64,000 nucleotides of DNA, taken from the NCBI GenBank assembly GCA_017305715.1, contig JAFKKG010000025.1, positions 90,392 to 154,391 on the forward strand, read 5' to 3'. The notes below the pieces were generated by a model. It did no database searches and had not been told where the DNA came from. It was given only the letters and a program-made list of their open reading frames with translations. Both the position numbers and the translations under genes were made by a program. This DNA is from Hyphomicrobiales bacterium (GTDB taxonomy: Bacteria > Pseudomonadota > Alphaproteobacteria > Rhizobiales > Xanthobacteraceae). This document shows, piece by piece, positions 39,714 to 49,059 of this stretch. Positions within the stretch are counted from its first letter, which is position 1. Each line of letters begins with the position of its first letter.

Positions 39714-39976
39714 GCGTCGAGGTTCGAAACCGGCTTGCGGTCGCCCTGCATTACGACAAGCAAGGCGCGCCCCGCGTCGTCGCCAAGGGCAAAGGCACGA
39801 TCGGCGCCCGGATCATCGAACTCGCCAGGGCCCACGACATCCCGATCGAGGAGAACGAGGTGCTGGCGGGCGCGCTCTCGCATGTCGAGATCGGCGATGA
39901 AATCCCGGAAGAACTCTACAAGGCGGTGGCCGAAGTGCTGATCTTCGTGCTGCGGCTGTCGGGGCGGATTCGCTGA
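39710..39976 (+). CDS. FlhB C-terminal-domain-like protein (YlqH/FhlB type)
   Basis: 88 residues from ATG at 39710, overlapping the stop of the FliK-like gene (ATGA). The sequence LAVALHYDKQGAPRVVAKGKGTIGARIIELARAHDIPIEENEVLAGALSHVEIGDEIPEELYKAVAEVLIFVLRL is the type III export switch domain of FlhB/YscU without the membrane part. The autocleavage NPTH motif is absent; VRNRLAVAL stands in its place. In FlhB this domain works with FliK in substrate switching, so the fused pair of short genes may be a modular version of that switch or a modulator of it. Confidence 0.82.
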   Translation: MSVEVRNRLAVALHYDKQGAPRVVAKGKGTIGARIIELARAHDIPIEENEVLAGALSHVEIGDEIPEELYKAVAEVLIFVLRLSGRIR

Positions 39977-40055
39977 TCCAGCGGCCTGCGCCATTGTTTT
40001 ACCACGATGCCATCCGCATCCTCCGCCGTCCCCGCAACCAGCCCGGATATCCACC

Positions 40056-40871
40056 GTGATCAATCGCCGCCATGCGCTCGGACTTCTTGCCGCCGCGAGC
40101 ATACCTTCGCGCGCCTTCGCCAATGTCTCGTACCAGCGCAACGAATTTCGCGACAGTCTCGCAAAGCGGTTTTACGATCTCGGCACGGTCGGCACTTTTG
40201 TCGGCTACAAGATCGACGATTACCTGATGATCGCCAGCGACAAGGTCCGCTCCGGGGAGGACAAACTGCCGGCCTCCACCTTCAAGATTCCGAATTCGCT
40301 GATTGCGCTGGAAACCGGCGTGGTCGAGGACCCGGACAAGGACATCTTCAAGTGGGACGGGGTGACCCGCAGCATCGAGGCCTGGAACAAGGACCACACG
40401 CTGCGCTCGGCGATCGCGGTCTCCGCGGTGCCGGTCTATCAGGAGATCGCCCGGCGCATTGGCGCGGAGCGGATGCAGAAATATCTCGACTTGTTCGAGT
40501 ATGGCAACCGCGACATCGGCGGCGGCATCGACCAGTTCTGGCTGACCGGCAATCTGCGCATCGACCCTGTCCAGCAGATCGATTTCGTCGACCGGCTGCG
40601 GCGCGGCGTGCTGCCGGTCGGCAAGCGCAGCCAGGAACTGGTGCGCGACATCCTTCCCGTGACCAAGGTCGGCGACGCCATCATCCGCGCGAAAAGTGGC
40701 CTGCTCGGCGCCGAGCAGGGCAAGCCGTCACTGGGCTGGATGGTCGGTTGGGCCGAGAAGGGCAACATGCAGACCGTGTTCGCGATGAACATGGATTGCA
40801 AGGAGCCCGCCCACATCGCCGCGCGCATGACGGTGACGCAGCAATGTCTGACGGACATCGTCGCGATTTGA
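40056..40871 (+). CDS. Class D (OXA-type) beta-lactamase
   Basis: 271 residues with a GTG start and a signal peptide (to about AFA-N, residue 22). All class D motifs are present: STFK with Ser74 nucleophile and Lys77, SAV (113-115), YGN (139-141) and KSG (213-215). Other family positions include FWLTGNLRI (about 161-169) and a WMVGW segment. KSG is a known variant of KTG. It should hydrolyse beta-lactams in the periplasm. It lies alone with no resistance-gene neighbours or mobile element, so it looks like a resident chromosomal enzyme. The activity spectrum cannot be predicted. Confidence 0.9.
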   Translation: MINRRHALGLLAAASIPSRAFANVSYQRNEFRDSLAKRFYDLGTVGTFVGYKIDDYLMIASDKVRSGEDKLPASTFKIPNSLIALETGVVEDPDKDIFKWDGVTRSIEAWNKDHTLRSAIAVSAVPVYQEIARRIGAERMQKYLDLFEYGNRDIGGGIDQFWLTGNLRIDPVQQIDFVDRLRRGVLPVGKRSQELVRDILPVTKVGDAIIRAKSGLLGAEQGKPSLGWMVGWAEKGNMQTVFAMNMDCKEPAHIAARMTVTQQCLTDIVAI

Positions 40872-40887
40872 TGGGTTGGCTTTTTCT

Positions 40888-41011
40888 TCCCTTCTCCCCT
40901 TGCGGGAGAAGGTGGCGCGAAGCGCCGGATGAGGGGTCCTTATCCGAATCGTAGAGTCATCGTGAGGAGAGAACCCCTCACCCCAACCCTCTCCGACAAG
41001 GGGAGAGGGGG
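40888..41011. repeat. Composite intergenic palindromic repeat
   Basis: A string of nested hairpins: CTTCTCCCCTTGCGGGAGAAG, GGCGCGAAGCGCC, the outer pair GATGAGGGGT / ACCCCTCACC, and CCCTCTCCGACAAGGGGAGAGGG. The arrangement matches the CT-rich intergenic repeats common in Rhizobiales genomes. It lies between convergent genes. Confidence 0.75.
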
Positions 41012-41058
41012 CCCACCGTCATCGACGGAGCATCGAACCAAAACGTTTGACGGAGGAG

Positions 41059-42060
41059 TCACCCCAGCTTGAACAACGCCTGCAAGAAATCGCTCACGGC
41101 CTTGCGCGCTTCCGCGGCTGTCGCCGGGTTGCCGCCGACATGCGGGTTGAGCTCGATGCAGGCATCCTGGTAGCTGAACGGGGCTTTGGTGTCGGCGTTC
41201 ATCAGGACGCCGCCTTCGCCCTCTCTGAGGTGGCAATTGCGCGCGGTCTGCGCATTGGTGGAGACGGCGATCGTGTTGCTGCCGAGCAGGCCGGCGTCAA
41301 AACCGTGTTGCGAATCCGGGTATTCGGTCAGCACCACGTCGCGTTTGGCTTCCTGCAGCCGCGCCAGATAGGCCTTGCAGCTGGCGACCGGGTTATAGTC
41401 GTCGGGCGTGCCGTGATAGATCCGGATCGGGCGGGCCGCGATGTCGGTATCGGTGGCATAGGTCGTCGAGCAGTCCGGATAGAACGGGATGTAGGCGGCG
41501 AACTGCGCGCCAGATTTGTTCCACAGCTTGTTGAAGCGATCGAGGCTGGCATAGAGCGCGGCCTGTCCGCCGCGCGAAAATCCCATCAGCACGATGCGGT
41601 CGGGATCGACGCGCGGATGGTGAGCGAGGATTTCCAGCGAACGATAGATGTCCACGATGAAATTGAGCCGGCCGAGCAGCGCCTGGTTGGGGCCAACCGC
41701 GGTCAGGCCGCGGCCCGAAAAACCGTCGATGACGAAGGTCGAAATGCCCATGGCGTTGAAATGCCGTACCCACGGATCCATGCCGGAGCCGACGCCGCTC
41801 GAGCCGTGCATCAGCACCACGACGGGAAGTTTTCCGGTGCCTTGCGCGATGCGGAATTCGCCGGCGACGGTGACCTGCTTGCCGTTGGCGTCGCCGGTCA
41901 GGAACTGCTGGTCCGAAATCGTCAGCGACGGGATGGCGTAGATTTCGGTGCGGCTGGCAACATCCCGCGGGATCGATTGGGCGCTGGTCTCGAGGCAACT
42001 GACCAGGATTCCGATACAGAAGATCGCCGCCGTGACGACGAAGCGCCAGTCCCTGAGCAT
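41059..42060 (-). CDS. Dienelactone-hydrolase-like alpha/beta hydrolase, probable lipoprotein
   Basis: 333 residues from ATG at 42060 (MLRDWRFVVTAA); a start 12 nt upstream is possible. The N-terminal hydrophobic segment ends in LVSC, a plausible lipobox. The alpha/beta hydrolase elements are HGSSGVG (oxyanion), MGFSRGG with the nucleophile Ser, TPDD and QHGFDA as Asp and His. This is the DLH-type order. The substrate is unknown. A composite repeat lies just past its stop. Confidence 0.82.
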   Translation of the reverse strand: MLRDWRFVVTAAIFCIGILVSCLETSAQSIPRDVASRTEIYAIPSLTISDQQFLTGDANGKQVTVAGEFRIAQGTGKLPVVVLMHGSSGVGSGMDPWVRHFNAMGISTFVIDGFSGRGLTAVGPNQALLGRLNFIVDIYRSLEILAHHPRVDPDRIVLMGFSRGGQAALYASLDRFNKLWNKSGAQFAAYIPFYPDCSTTYATDTDIAARPIRIYHGTPDDYNPVASCKAYLARLQEAKRDVVLTEYPDSQHGFDAGLLGSNTIAVSTNAQTARNCHLREGEGGVLMNADTKAPFSYQDACIELNPHVGGNPATAAEARKAVSDFLQALFKLG

Positions 42061-42127
42061 TGGCTCCCCCAATGTTTTTTCGTTGAGGAGTGAACTAGAT
42101 CAAGCAGTATTTTGCCTGTCAAACCGG

Positions 42128-42547
42128 TTAATTGGGGGACGGCTTCTTCCCGATCCGCCCGAGATGGGTCAGGCCGAACCCGCTGGCATATTTCAGCCCG
42201 TAGCCGAGCGCGCGGTCGAAGCCGATATGGGCGAGCCAGATCATCGCGATCGACAGCACCAAAGGCTCGGCGGTGGCAAAGCCCACCGTCATCAGCGCCA
42301 TCGGCACCATGTAGGTATGGGCGGCGTTGTAGAGCATCGCGCCGAAACGCGGTCCGAAAAAATAGGCCGCAAAGCTGAGGTCGGGCGCCAGGAACAGGGC
42401 GGCATAGACCCACCACGATCCGTCCCAGACCCAATAAAGCAGTGTCATCCCCGAAAACAGCGCCAGGCCTTCCAGGCGGAGCAGGGTGCGCAGGCCCCCG
42501 GTCACCGTCCCGGCGGGCTCGGCGGTCGCAGTATCCGTCAATGGCAT
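42128..42547 (-). CDS. DUF4260-family membrane protein
   Basis: 139 residues from ATG at 42547 ([13 protein letters not shown]); the frame stays open further upstream but that part overlaps pccB and is rejected. Several hydrophobic helices are visible ([74 protein letters not shown]), with PDLS and [14 protein letters not shown] typical of DUF4260. It is divergent from pccB with a 133-nt gap. The function is unknown. Confidence 0.8.
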   Translation of the reverse strand: MPLTDTATAEPAGTVTGGLRTLLRLEGLALFSGMTLLYWVWDGSWWVYAALFLAPDLSFAAYFFGPRFGAMLYNAAHTYMVPMALMTVGFATAEPLVLSIAMIWLAHIGFDRALGYGLKYASGFGLTHLGRIGKKPSPN

Positions 42548-42680
42548 CCCCTCATGCACGGTCGGCCGGCATATAGGGGCATTTCCGGGCGGTACCAGAG
42601 GGCCCGTGAGGGGTGTTTCCGGTTCGGAAAAGGCCGTGTTAGAACCCGCCCAAATCGGGACCATAGATGGGCGGGAGCAG

Positions 42681-44213
42681 ATGAAAGACATCCTTGATAC
42701 CCTCGAAGAACGGCGCGCCGGCGCCAAGCTCGGTGGCGGCGAGAAGCGCATCGAGGCGCAGCACGCTCGCGGAAAATTGACCGCGCGGGAGCGCATCGAA
42801 TTGCTGCTCGACAAGGGGTCATTCGAGGAGTTCGACATGTTCGTCGAGCACCGCTCCACCGAATTCGGCATGGAGAAGAACAAGATCCCCGGCGACGGCG
42901 TCGTCACCGGCTGGGGCACCGTGAACGGCCGCAAGACCTTCGTGTTCGCCAAGGATTTTACCGTGTTCGGCGGCTCGCTGTCGGAGACCCATGCGCTGAA
43001 GATCACCAAGCTGCAGGACATGGCGATGAAGGCGAGGGCGCCGATCATCGGCCTCTATGACGCCGGCGGCGCGCGCATCCAGGAAGGCGTCGCGGCCCTG
43101 GCCGGCTATTCCTACGTGTTCCGCCGCAATGTCATGGCCTCGGGCGTGATCCCACAGATCTCCGTCATCATGGGCCCCTGTGCCGGCGGCGACGTCTATT
43201 CGCCCGCGATGACCGATTTCATCTTCATGGTGAAGAACACCAGCTACATGTTCGTCACCGGGCCCGACGTGGTGAAGACGGTGACGAACGAGGTGGTCAC
43301 CGCGGAAGAACTCGGCGGGGCATCCGTCCACGCCACCAAATCCTCGATCGCGGACGGCGCGTTCGACAACGACGTCGAGACGCTGCTGCAGATGCGCCGG
43401 CTGATCGACTTCCTGCCCTCGAACAACACTGACGGCGTGCCGGAATGGCCGAGCTTCGACAATATCGAACGCCTCGACATGTCCCTGGATACGCTGATCC
43501 CCGACAATCCGAACAAGCCCTACGACATGAAGGAACTGATCCTGAAGGTCGTGGACGAGGGCGACTTCTTCGAGATCGCCGAGACGTTTGCCAAGAACAT
43601 CGTCACCGGGTTTGGCCGCATCGCCGGCCGCACCGTCGGCTTCGTCGCCAACCAGCCGATGGTGCTGGCGGGCGTGCTCGACAGCGACGCCTCGCGCAAG
43701 GCCGCGCGCTTCGTGCGTTTTTGCGACGCCTTCAACATCCCGATCGTAACCTTCGTCGACGTGCCGGGCTTCCTGCCGGGCACCGCCCAGGAATATGGCG
43801 GCCTGATCAAGCACGGCGCCAAACTGCTGTTCGCCTATTCGCAATGCACGGTGCCGCTGGTGACGATCATCACCCGCAAGGCCTATGGCGGCGCGTTCGA
43901 CGTGATGGCGTCCAAGGAAATCGGCGCCGACATGAACTACGCCTGGCCGACCGCCCAGATCGCGGTGATGGGCGCCAAGGGCGCGGTGGAAATCATCTTC
44001 CGGAGCGACATCGGCGACGCCGACAAGATCGCCGCGCGAACCAAGGAGTATGAAGACCGTTTCCTGTCCCCCTTCATCGCCGCCGAACGCGGCTACATCG
44101 ACGACGTCATCATGCCGCATTCGACGCGAAAGCGGATCGCGCGGGCGCTGGCGATGCTGAAAGACAAGAAGGTCGAGATGCCGGCGAAGAAGCACGACAA
44201 TTTGCCGTTATGA
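42681..44213 (+). CDS. pccB: Propionyl-CoA carboxylase beta chain (acyl-CoA carboxyltransferase)
   Basis: 510 residues from ATG at 42681 ([14 protein letters not shown]), with GGGAG at 3 nt. This is the carboxyltransferase subunit that moves CO2 from biotin to propionyl-CoA. Family blocks include [41 protein letters not shown], and [29 protein letters not shown]. Alpha chain and mutase genes are not in the window. The TGA stop overlaps the start of the following AT-richer gene (ATGA). Confidence 0.93.
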   Translation: MKDILDTLEERRAGAKLGGGEKRIEAQHARGKLTARERIELLLDKGSFEEFDMFVEHRSTEFGMEKNKIPGDGVVTGWGTVNGRKTFVFAKDFTVFGGSLSETHALKITKLQDMAMKARAPIIGLYDAGGARIQEGVAALAGYSYVFRRNVMASGVIPQISVIMGPCAGGDVYSPAMTDFIFMVKNTSYMFVTGPDVVKTVTNEVVTAEELGGASVHATKSSIADGAFDNDVETLLQMRRLIDFLPSNNTDGVPEWPSFDNIERLDMSLDTLIPDNPNKPYDMKELILKVVDEGDFFEIAETFAKNIVTGFGRIAGRTVGFVANQPMVLAGVLDSDASRKAARFVRFCDAFNIPIVTFVDVPGFLPGTAQEYGGLIKHGAKLLFAYSQCTVPLVTIITRKAYGGAFDVMASKEIGADMNYAWPTAQIAVMGAKGAVEIIFRSDIGDADKIAARTKEYEDRFLSPFIAAERGYIDDVIMPHSTRKRIARALAMLKDKKVEMPAKKHDNLPL

Positions 44214-44860
44214 CAATCGACACCCGAAATATTGCGGACGCCGTCTGTCACTGGTTAGAATACAAGCGGCTGACTGGGCTAGAAGCAATGCTAGGCGAAG
44301 GATTGCTAACTCACGCAGTCGCGGAATACTTAGTTGCGCATGGATGGAAGGTTTCAGCCGAAAGAGAATTGTCCACTATCGAGAATGCTCCCAATCATCA
44401 GATGGGCTATATCAGCTACGACCTTATTGCGAAAAGGGGGAATGTTGATTGCGATGGCGGTGTAGCGATTGAAGTCAAATTTTTGAAGACGCGAGGAAGT
44501 GGCGCTCCAAGTCAGTCAATCGAGCGAATTACGGACGACGTCGTCAAGCTGTCTTGCATTAAACAAGGGACTTGGTCTCGATATTTGATTGTCGGGTATG
44601 GCTCTTCGGTTCAATTTTACGATCAGATGCCCAAGGAGGGTGAGCAATCGTGTATCAAATTTGGCACGGAAGGTGATCTGAGAAGCGGCACGATCGTCCC
44701 GTCCGTGAGTCTTAGGAATAGGATTGAGCCTAGTTTTTTTGACACAACGGCCGAATGCTCGCTCAGTCACTCGAGATCCCAGCATGGTAGGATGGTAGTT
44801 TCAGTATTCAGCATTCACCCGAAGCGCATCTATCCAAATGGAGCCGCCTTGCCGGCGTGA
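44210..44860 (+). CDS. Putative PD-(D/E)XK-fold protein of unknown function
   Basis: 216 residues. Base use differs from both neighbours: many A/T third positions and about half GC by eye, against a clearly higher value around it, which suggests transfer. The order helix with Glu (E30/E39), SYDLIAKRG (Asp71), VAIEVKF (Glu88-x-Lys90), helix with basic residues, then YLIVGYG fits a restriction-endonuclease-like fold. The C-terminal third is not recognisable. The start overlaps the pccB stop by 4 nt, so expression may be coupled to pccB. No methylase or helicase partner lies beside it. Function unknown; nuclease activity is an inference from the motif. Confidence 0.6.
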   Translation: MTIDTRNIADAVCHWLEYKRLTGLEAMLGEGLLTHAVAEYLVAHGWKVSAERELSTIENAPNHQMGYISYDLIAKRGNVDCDGGVAIEVKFLKTRGSGAPSQSIERITDDVVKLSCIKQGTWSRYLIVGYGSSVQFYDQMPKEGEQSCIKFGTEGDLRSGTIVPSVSLRNRIEPSFFDTTAECSLSHSRSQHGRMVVSVFSIHPKRIYPNGAALPA

Positions 44861-44931
44861 CGTGTCTGTCTTTCGCGGCGGGTTATGGCTTCGGCTAATT
44901 TACCTGCCCGATCCTGGCGAGCTTGTGTCTG

Positions 44932-45270
44932 ATGTCTGAAAGCGACCCCACCGACGAGATTTCGCGGGTCGAGGCCCAGCTCGAGGAGCTTGCCGAGGCC
45001 GCCGAGCGATGCCGGAAATACATCCTGGCATCCAAAGCGGCCATCGCCGGCGGTCCCGCCTTGCTGCTTGCGACGATGCTCGGCCTGTTCGGATTCACCG
45101 CGGCGCTCGGATCGATTGCCCTGATCCTGGGCGGTATTGTTTCGCTCGGCTCTAACGTCAGCACCCTGCGGCAGACGGAAGCGGAAATTGCTGCCGCCGA
45201 GCTGCTCCGTTCGGATCTGATCAGCCGGATCGACCTGCGGATGGTCGACGATGCGCTGAAACTGGTCTGA
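44932..45270 (+). CDS. Small membrane protein with coiled coil, unknown function
   Basis: 112 residues from ATG at 44932 (MSESDPTDEISRVEAQ). An acidic amphipathic helix (about 8-34, EISRVEAQLEELAEAAERCRKYI) is followed by two hydrophobic segments (about 38-76, PALLLATMLGLFGFTAALGSIALILGGIVSLG) and a final helical region rich in Glu, Arg and Asp. It looks like a hairpin-type inner-membrane protein with cytoplasmic helices. I do not recognise the family. Confidence 0.65.
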   Translation: MSESDPTDEISRVEAQLEELAEAAERCRKYILASKAAIAGGPALLLATMLGLFGFTAALGSIALILGGIVSLGSNVSTLRQTEAEIAAAELLRSDLISRIDLRMVDDALKLV

Positions 45271-45308
45271 CGGGCGCCGGACGCCGCCGCTCCGAAAGGT
45301 CGCAGCTT

Positions 45309-45397
45309 CGTAGGGTGGGCAAAGGCGCACTTGCGCCGTGCCACCATGCACCTATCCGGACGGTATGGTGGGCACGCTGCGCTTTGGCCACCCTACG
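45309..45397. repeat. Dispersed palindromic repeat (TAGGGTGGGCAAAG family)
   Basis: CGTAGGGTGGGCAAAGGCGC with GTGCCACCAT on the left, and ATGGTGGGCAC with GGCCACCCTACG on the right, form a long near-palindrome. It fills the gap between two convergent genes. Elements of this type recur in Bradyrhizobium genomes. Confidence 0.75.
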
Positions 45398-45413
45398 ATT
45401 CCGGCGATTGCCG

Positions 45414-46418
45414 CTACCGCTCCGCAAGAAAGCCCAGCACCAGCTCCTTGTATCTCGCCGGCGCCTCGAGAAACACCAGATGCCCGGTATCCGGGATCAC
45501 CTCGGCGCGCGCGTTCGGCATGTTGGCGGCGATTGCTTTGGCGAGTTCGGCGTTGTGGCCCATCTTCGCGCGCAGCGCTTCGGGCGCGTTGGCCTTGCCC
45601 GGGGCGTTGTGATCGTCGGCGCCCATGATGAAGAGGGTGGGCCGCGTGATCAGCGGAATTTCGTGCGCCACCGGCTCGCGGTAGATCATCTGCGCGGAGC
45701 TGACGAAGGCGCGCAGCCAGTGCGGATATTCGGCGCTGCCCTTGATGTTGAAACGCGCATCGATGAACGGCGTCACCTGGTCCGGCGGCAGTTTCAGCGC
45801 ATAATTGGTCTCGAGCTGCTTGCGATAGCCGTCAGCGGTCAGCCGGTCCTCATTCTCCAGGATCTTTTCGGTCGGCGTCGGCGGCACATAGAGCCGGTAA
45901 TCTTCCAGCCCGATCGGCGCGGTCAGCACGAGATGATCGACCCTGTCGGGATAGGCGCGGGCGATCCGCACGCCGAGCATGCCGCCGAGCGAATGGGCGA
46001 CGATATCGGCTTTCGCGATCTGCAGATGATCCAGCAGCGCGATCGTGTTGCGCGCCAGGGTGTCGAAATGCAGTTCGCCCTGCGGCTTTGTGGATTTGCC
46101 GAACCCGATCTGGTCCGGCACCACCACGCGGTAACCGGCGTCGGTCAAGTTCTTGATGACCGGCGCCCAATAGCTCGACGGAAAATTGCGGCCGTGGAGC
46201 AGCACCACGGTGCGCCCGTTCGGCTGCGCCGATGCGACATCCATATAGGCCATCCGCGCCGGCTCGCCGTCGTTTGTGAGCGGCAGCAGGCTGACCGGAT
46301 AGGGATAGGCAAATCCTTCGAGGCCGATGCCATAGGGATCGCGTTCGGCGGCGCCCGCTGGTGCATGAAGCAAAGCGAGCAGGGCGCTGGCCAGCGCCGC
46401 GGCACAAAGACGGTTCAT
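45414..46418 (-). CDS. Secreted alpha/beta-fold hydrolase
   Basis: 334 residues from ATG at 46418 (MNRLCAAALASALL), with GGAG at 8 nt and a signal peptide (to about AGA-A). Motifs are VVLLHGRNFPSSYW (oxyanion), AHSLGGMLG (nucleophile Ser), GADDHNAP and DTGHLVFLEAP (Asp and His). This is the haloperoxidase/C-C hydrolase type of fold. DQIGFGKSTKP is also typical. The substrate is unknown; periplasmic ester or C-C bond hydrolysis is likely. Confidence 0.85.
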   Translation of the reverse strand: MNRLCAAALASALLALLHAPAGAAERDPYGIGLEGFAYPYPVSLLPLTNDGEPARMAYMDVASAQPNGRTVVLLHGRNFPSSYWAPVIKNLTDAGYRVVVPDQIGFGKSTKPQGELHFDTLARNTIALLDHLQIAKADIVAHSLGGMLGVRIARAYPDRVDHLVLTAPIGLEDYRLYVPPTPTEKILENEDRLTADGYRKQLETNYALKLPPDQVTPFIDARFNIKGSAEYPHWLRAFVSSAQMIYREPVAHEIPLITRPTLFIMGADDHNAPGKANAPEALRAKMGHNAELAKAIAANMPNARAEVIPDTGHLVFLEAPARYKELVLGFLAER

Positions 46419-46642
46419 CGAAAACTCCGGCAGTTTCGCCTGCGTGGCAGCGCGCATCGCGATGCGGTGTCCACTCTGGGCAACGATGCTGCGACGCTAT
46501 GGCTTCTCATGGAAGCAGGCAATGTGCAGCGATCGGTCTGGCCGTTCGCGACACGTCACCTTTGCTTGATGGGATCACTCCGCTCCATGAGCTGGCGCGG
46601 GCAAGCCGCTCCGCCGATCCGGCGTACCGCTACGATCCGCAA

Positions 46643-47155
46643 CTACTGCTTGGATCCGGTCCAGGTTCCGACGCATCCGTCGGAGCGCCGGAATGTACCG
46701 GAGCCGCTGCGGCCCGAGAAACGGCCGGACATGGTCCAGCTCAGGCTCCCGGCGCGACCGACTCCGGACACGGAGCCGTTCGGGCTAACCTGACCGGTGC
46801 CATATTGGCCCACCATCTTGCCGCTGGTGACGACCACTGCATCGTTGGAGCCGCCGCAAGGCGTGCCGGCGCTGGTCAGAACCCAGGCGCCGTCAAAATT
46901 GCCCCCGCCGCCGCCCCCGCCGCTCTTTCGCGAGGCACGGCGCGGCGCCTCCGTTTCGGGCTTGCTGCGTCGCGCCGGCGTTGCACGTTCAACCGTGCGG
47001 GGCGCCTGGCGCGAACCCGACAGCGATTTTTCGTCATTGCCGATGCTGCCACCGGTACTCCCCGATTGTGCGCCCGCCACATCGGGCAAGGCGAGAATGG
47101 CAAGGGCGGCGGACAGCAGGGCGGCCGTGACGGGGGATCGAATGACTTTTTGCAT
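46643..47155 (-). CDS. Secreted Gly/Ser-rich protein of unknown function
   Basis: 170 residues from ATG at 47155 (MQKVIRSPVTAAL), with a signal peptide ending near AGA-Q (residue 29). A basic, Ser/Arg/Pro-rich linker and a run of seven Gly precede a C-terminal beta-type domain (FDGAWVLTSAGTPCGGSNDAVVVTSGKMVG... GRFSGRSGSGTFRRSDGCVGTWTGSKQ) with two Cys. The end resembles small extracellular beta-barrel domains with a FDG-W start, but I cannot assign a named family. The product is probably periplasmic or surface-exposed. Confidence 0.65.
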   Translation of the reverse strand: MQKVIRSPVTAALLSAALAILALPDVAGAQSGSTGGSIGNDEKSLSGSRQAPRTVERATPARRSKPETEAPRRASRKSGGGGGGGNFDGAWVLTSAGTPCGGSNDAVVVTSGKMVGQYGTGQVSPNGSVSGVGRAGSLSWTMSGRFSGRSGSGTFRRSDGCVGTWTGSKQ

Positions 47156-47328
47156 AATGCACAGGTTCTCGGGAAAAGGATCTTGGGCTGGACCTGTCGG
47201 CAAACAGCGCGCCGACCTGCCGCGAGCTTTGCCGGTCGCGCCGCTGTCGTCAAGATCGGCGGCACGCTCGCTCTGGGCGGTTCAGCGCTGAACCGGCGAT
47301 CGGTATCATCGCCCTACGATTCCGCCCC

Positions 47329-48576
47329 TCACTTCATCCCCATGCAGCTCGCATAGAACGTGGTGGTGGCCGGCCAGTCCGAGAACATGCCGCGGACGCC
47401 GACCTGCTTTGCGAGTACATCCAGCACCGTCAGCGTATCGCCGTCGCGGTCGATCGCAGCCTTGACGGAGGAATGATAGAACGTGCCGCCCTTGTTGAGC
47501 GGGCCGTCGCGCTCCAGCGACCAGCCGATCAGATCGAGGCCGGCGGTCTTCGCGGCCTTGGCGTATTCGGAAGGGACAATTTCCTTTTTGTCGTTCAGCG
47601 TCAGCATGGTCCAGATCGGCGGCGCCAGGATTCTCACGCCCGATGATTTCAGCTCCGCCATCGAAGGCTTCCAGGTTTCCGGCTTGCCCGGATCAAGGCC
47701 CTGCTTCTCGTAGCGGTCCTCCAGATACACGGCCTGCGCGGCGAAATCGGGTTCGGTCTTCACCCAGTACAGGATGTCGGCGAGGCTAAAACTCTGCGCG
47801 AAGACGTCGCTCGCGGGAATGCCGGCGGCCTTGTACGCCTGCAGCATCTGCGTGGCGTATTTCTCCTGGCTGTAGTCGCCGTCGAACGGCATCGGCACTT
47901 CGGGCGCCTTCAGCTCCGGCGTGAACTTTGCGCCAAGGCTCTTGATCAGCGCGATGCTCTCGTCATGCGTCATCAGCGTGCCGGAAGTGGCGTAGAGGTC
48001 GGTGCGCCAGCGCGGCGTGCCGTTCTGGTATTCTTCCGCCGTCTTCGCATCCGGATTGAAGCCATCCATCTTCGCCGTCAGCGTCTTGAACTCGGCGAGC
48101 GTGATATCGCTGGTGCAGCATTTGGCCGACGCCTTCCTGCCGGTGGCGGGATCAGCCGGGCTGAAACCTTGCGTGCATTTCGCCGCGAGCGCGGGCACGG
48201 AGAGGATGTTGGTCGTGGTGTGCAGGTCGCATTGCGAGTGCCGGCAGACCAGTTGGCGGTCCTTTGTAAATGTCACGTCGCATTCGATCACGCCGGCGCC
48301 CATGCGCGCCGCGGCGGTGTAGGATTCCTTGCTGTGTTCGGGAAACATCAGCGCGGCACCGCGATGGCCGATCGAGAAATCGCTCTTGAGGAACGGCCCG
48401 GTGCATTGGCCGAGTTTTTCCTTGAGCGGACCATCCTTCATCTTGTCGACGAGATAGAACGGGCGCGGGCCGATCTGCGCCTCGCGGGGCAGCGCCACGC
48501 CTTGCGCCGCGGCGGGAACAGCGGGCGCAACCAGCGCAAGTGCGAAAAGTGCAAAAAAGCTGCGGCCGATGGACAT
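47329..48576 (-). CDS. Periplasmic glycerophosphodiester phosphodiesterase
   Basis: 415 residues with a signal peptide (to about AAA-Q, residue 25). The GDPD TIM-barrel motifs are clear: [18 protein letters not shown] (HRG at 71-73 and metal Glu), [19 protein letters not shown] (metal Glu/Asp and His), FTPELKAPE and the final MFSDWP. It hydrolyses glycerophosphodiesters to glycerol-3-phosphate and alcohols for phosphate and glycerol salvage, as periplasmic GlpQ does. It is longer than GlpQ and has extra Cys pairs (CTSD, CTQGF) that could form disulfides. Confidence 0.88.
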   Translation of the reverse strand: MSIGRSFFALFALALVAPAVPAAAQGVALPREAQIGPRPFYLVDKMKDGPLKEKLGQCTGPFLKSDFSIGHRGAALMFPEHSKESYTAAARMGAGVIECDVTFTKDRQLVCRHSQCDLHTTTNILSVPALAAKCTQGFSPADPATGRKASAKCCTSDITLAEFKTLTAKMDGFNPDAKTAEEYQNGTPRWRTDLYATSGTLMTHDESIALIKSLGAKFTPELKAPEVPMPFDGDYSQEKYATQMLQAYKAAGIPASDVFAQSFSLADILYWVKTEPDFAAQAVYLEDRYEKQGLDPGKPETWKPSMAELKSSGVRILAPPIWTMLTLNDKKEIVPSEYAKAAKTAGLDLIGWSLERDGPLNKGGTFYHSSVKAAIDRDGDTLTVLDVLAKQVGVRGMFSDWPATTTFYASCMGMK

Positions 48577-48707
48577 GAACGATAACCCCCGGGGGATGGC
48601 GATTGGCGCAACGATATCATCATGACAATGTGACGTCTGCGTGTGGGGTTGCGCTGGTTCGGCTTTTATCTACAGTCTGGCGGCGCAACGGGGCGGCACA
48701 GCCCAGC

Positions 48708-48731
48708 GAAAATCACTTGGAAAATCACTTG
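48708..48731 (+). repeat. Perfect tandem duplication of 12 nt
   Basis: GAAAATCACTTG occurs twice back to back (48708-48719 and 48720-48731), 11 nt before the start codon of the next gene. The second copy ends at the GAGGGG ribosome site. It looks like a recent slippage duplication in the 5' leader. Confidence 0.7.
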
Positions 48732-48742
48732 AGGGGAACACA

Positions 48743-49057
48743 ATGCCCAAAGCCCTTTTCATCGTGCGCGCCACCGTGACTGATAGCTCCAAACGCGCCG
48801 CGTTCGACGCCTGGTATTCGCGCGAGCATCTGCCCGATGCCGTGAAATCGTTCCGCGCCGAGAAGGCGTGGCGGTACTGGAGCCTTACCGATCCCGCGCT
48901 GCATCACGCGATGTATCAATTCCCTGATGAGGCCGCACTCGAGCGCGCCACCCAGGCGCCCGACATGGTCAGGCTGATCGCCGATTTCAACCGCGACTGG
49001 CCCGACGTGACCCGCACGCGCGAGACGCTGGTGTTGGCCGAGGAGTTTGCGACATAG
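48743..49057 (+). CDS. Small dimeric alpha/beta-barrel (EthD-like) protein
   Basis: 104 residues from ATG at 48743 (MPKALFIVRATVTD), with a strong GAGGGG ribosome site at 6 nt. The pattern (beta strand, AFDAWYSREHLPDAVKSF helix, KAWRYWSL strand, MYQFPDEAALERA) fits the ferredoxin-like dimeric alpha/beta barrel of EthD and related proteins, in which the YxxEHxP segment forms part of the pocket. The ligand or reaction is unknown. Confidence 0.7.
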   Translation: MPKALFIVRATVTDSSKRAAFDAWYSREHLPDAVKSFRAEKAWRYWSLTDPALHHAMYQFPDEAALERATQAPDMVRLIADFNRDWPDVTRTRETLVLAEEFAT

Positions 49058-49059
49058 CT

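Noticed and set aside
38136-39976. Part of a flagellar or type III secretion cluster
   Set aside because: Only the FliK-like and FlhB-C-like genes are present; neighbours are ATP12 and a beta-lactamase.
42548-43048. Upstream extension of the DUF4260 gene
   Set aside because: It is antisense to pccB; the DUF4260 fold starts after ATG at 42547.
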